Below, one piece after another: positions 6,230-6,747 of a stretch of 6,747 bases of DNA (position 1 is its first letter; each line of letters begins with the position of its first letter). The notes beneath the pieces are model-generated. The model searched no databases and had not been told where the DNA came from. It worked only from the letters and a program-made list of their open reading frames with translations. Where the stretch lies: NCBI GenBank assembly GCA_947452525.1, contig CANGCW010000052.1, forward strand, positions 1 to 6,747, given 5' to 3'. This DNA is from Actinomycetota bacterium. GTDB lineage: Bacteria > Actinomycetota > Actinomycetes > Nanopelagicales > Nanopelagicaceae. The translations under genes and the position numbers were made by a program.

Positions 6230-6747
6230 GCACCGAGCCAATCGTGCTAGGTATTGAGACATCCTGCGATGAGACTGCGGTTGGAATTGTTCGCGGCCGC
6301 ACACTCCTTGCAAATGTCATCTCAACCAGCGTTGAAGAACATGCAAAGTTTGGGGGAGTCGTTCCCGAGATTGCAAGCCGAGCACATCTTGAGGCGATGC
6401 AACCAACAATCATCGAAGCGCTCTCACGTGCAAAGTTAGCTATCAACGATATCGATGCATTTGGTGTAACCGCTGGACCTGGACTAATCGGTGCATTGGT
6501 CGTCGGCACAAGTGCAGCATCTGGACTCTCTCTCGCAACAGGCAAGCCCCTTTTTGGGGTCAACCACCTCTCGTCACACCTAGCAGTTGATATTTTGGAT
6601 AACGAGGATGCACTTCGACCATCGATTGGGCTTCTCGTCAGTGGCGGTCATAGTTCAATCTTGCGCATCGGAGATATGGTCAACGATGTTGAGACTCTCG
6701 GAGCAACAATCGATGATGCAGCAGGTGAGGCCTTCGACAAGATCGCC
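6226..6747 (+). CDS. tsaD: tRNA N6-threonylcarbamoyltransferase TsaD, 3'-truncated by window edge
   Basis: Catalytic subunit of the t6A transferase, a metal-dependent ASKHA-fold enzyme that works with TsaB and TsaE in the cytoplasm. The frame is open to the window end and 174 codons are visible, about half of the usual 340 or so. Motifs seen: VLGIETSCDETAVG (7-20), FGGVVPEIASRAH (42-54), TAGPGLIGALVVG (82-94), the metal-binding histidines of NHLSSHL (His114 and His118), LLVSGGHSSIL (136-146) and DDAAGEAFDKIA (163-174). All key residues expected in this half are present, and the gene looks intact up to the edge. The start at 6226 is supported by AAGGAG and the ATGA overlap. No threonylcarbamoyl-AMP synthase gene (tsaC/sua5) is in the window, which is normal because it usually lies elsewhere. 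Confidence 0.96.
   Translation, partial: MSTEPIVLGIETSCDETAVGIVRGRTLLANVISTSVEEHAKFGGVVPEIASRAHLEAMQPTIIEALSRAKLAINDIDAFGVTAGPGLIGALVVGTSAASGLSLATGKPLFGVNHLSSHLAVDILDNEDALRPSIGLLVSGGHSSILRIGDMVNDVETLGATIDDAAGEAFDKIA

Noticed and set aside
6207..6563. 118-residue open frame on the - strand
   Set aside because: It is antisense to the end of tsaB-rimI and the start of tsaD, both strongly conserved genes, and shows no protein-like motif of its own.
1..6747. CRISPR arrays, tRNA or rRNA genes, insertion sequences, phage or defence genes
   Set aside because: No regularly spaced repeats, cloverleaf sequences, transposase motifs or terminal inverted repeats were seen. Nearly every base is accounted for by the two operons.

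Overview
The window looks like chromosome from a moderate-GC actinobacterium (roughly 50% GC by eye). The strongest clues are the fused TsaB-RimI protein next to TsaE and TsaD, an arrangement familiar in Actinobacteria, and the marked use of GCA, TCA and ACA codons. A streamlined freshwater lineage such as Nanopelagicales (acI) would fit, but this is a judgement from gene style, not a search. All genes lie on the + strand in two blocks separated by one strong intrinsic terminator.

Block 1 (2-4742) is the 3' part of a branched-chain amino acid (Liv/HAAT)-type ABC importer operon. It holds the C-terminal part of the permease LivH (cut by the window start), the complete permease LivM, a secreted substrate-binding protein of the LivK fold, and a 551-residue secreted alpha/beta hydrolase. 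The genes are tightly packed: 8-nt overlap, 28-nt gap with a hairpin, then 1-nt overlap (TAATG). The hydrolase therefore appears to be translated as part of the transporter unit, which suggests that it releases the ligand outside the membrane for the binding protein to capture. No ATPase genes (livG/livF) are visible; they must lie upstream or elsewhere. The binding protein has no cysteine at all, so it cannot be lipid-anchored in the usual Gram-positive way.

The 69-base gap 4743-4811 holds a GC-rich hairpin terminator and, immediately after it, a possible -10 element placed as expected for a leaderless tsaE transcript.

Block 2 (4812-6747) is a housekeeping operon for the universal tRNA modification t6A at A37: tsaE (ATPase), a tsaB-rimI fusion (TsaD partner plus ribosomal protein S18 alanine N-acetyltransferase), and the first 174 codons of tsaD, cut by the window end. 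Both junctions are ATGA overlaps, consistent with coupled translation.

The t6A block is ordinary. The part worth following up is the secreted hydrolase in the Liv-type operon: it has a large insertion between the nucleophile and the acid, a Cys directly after the catalytic His, and exclusive AAG lysine codons that suggest high expression.
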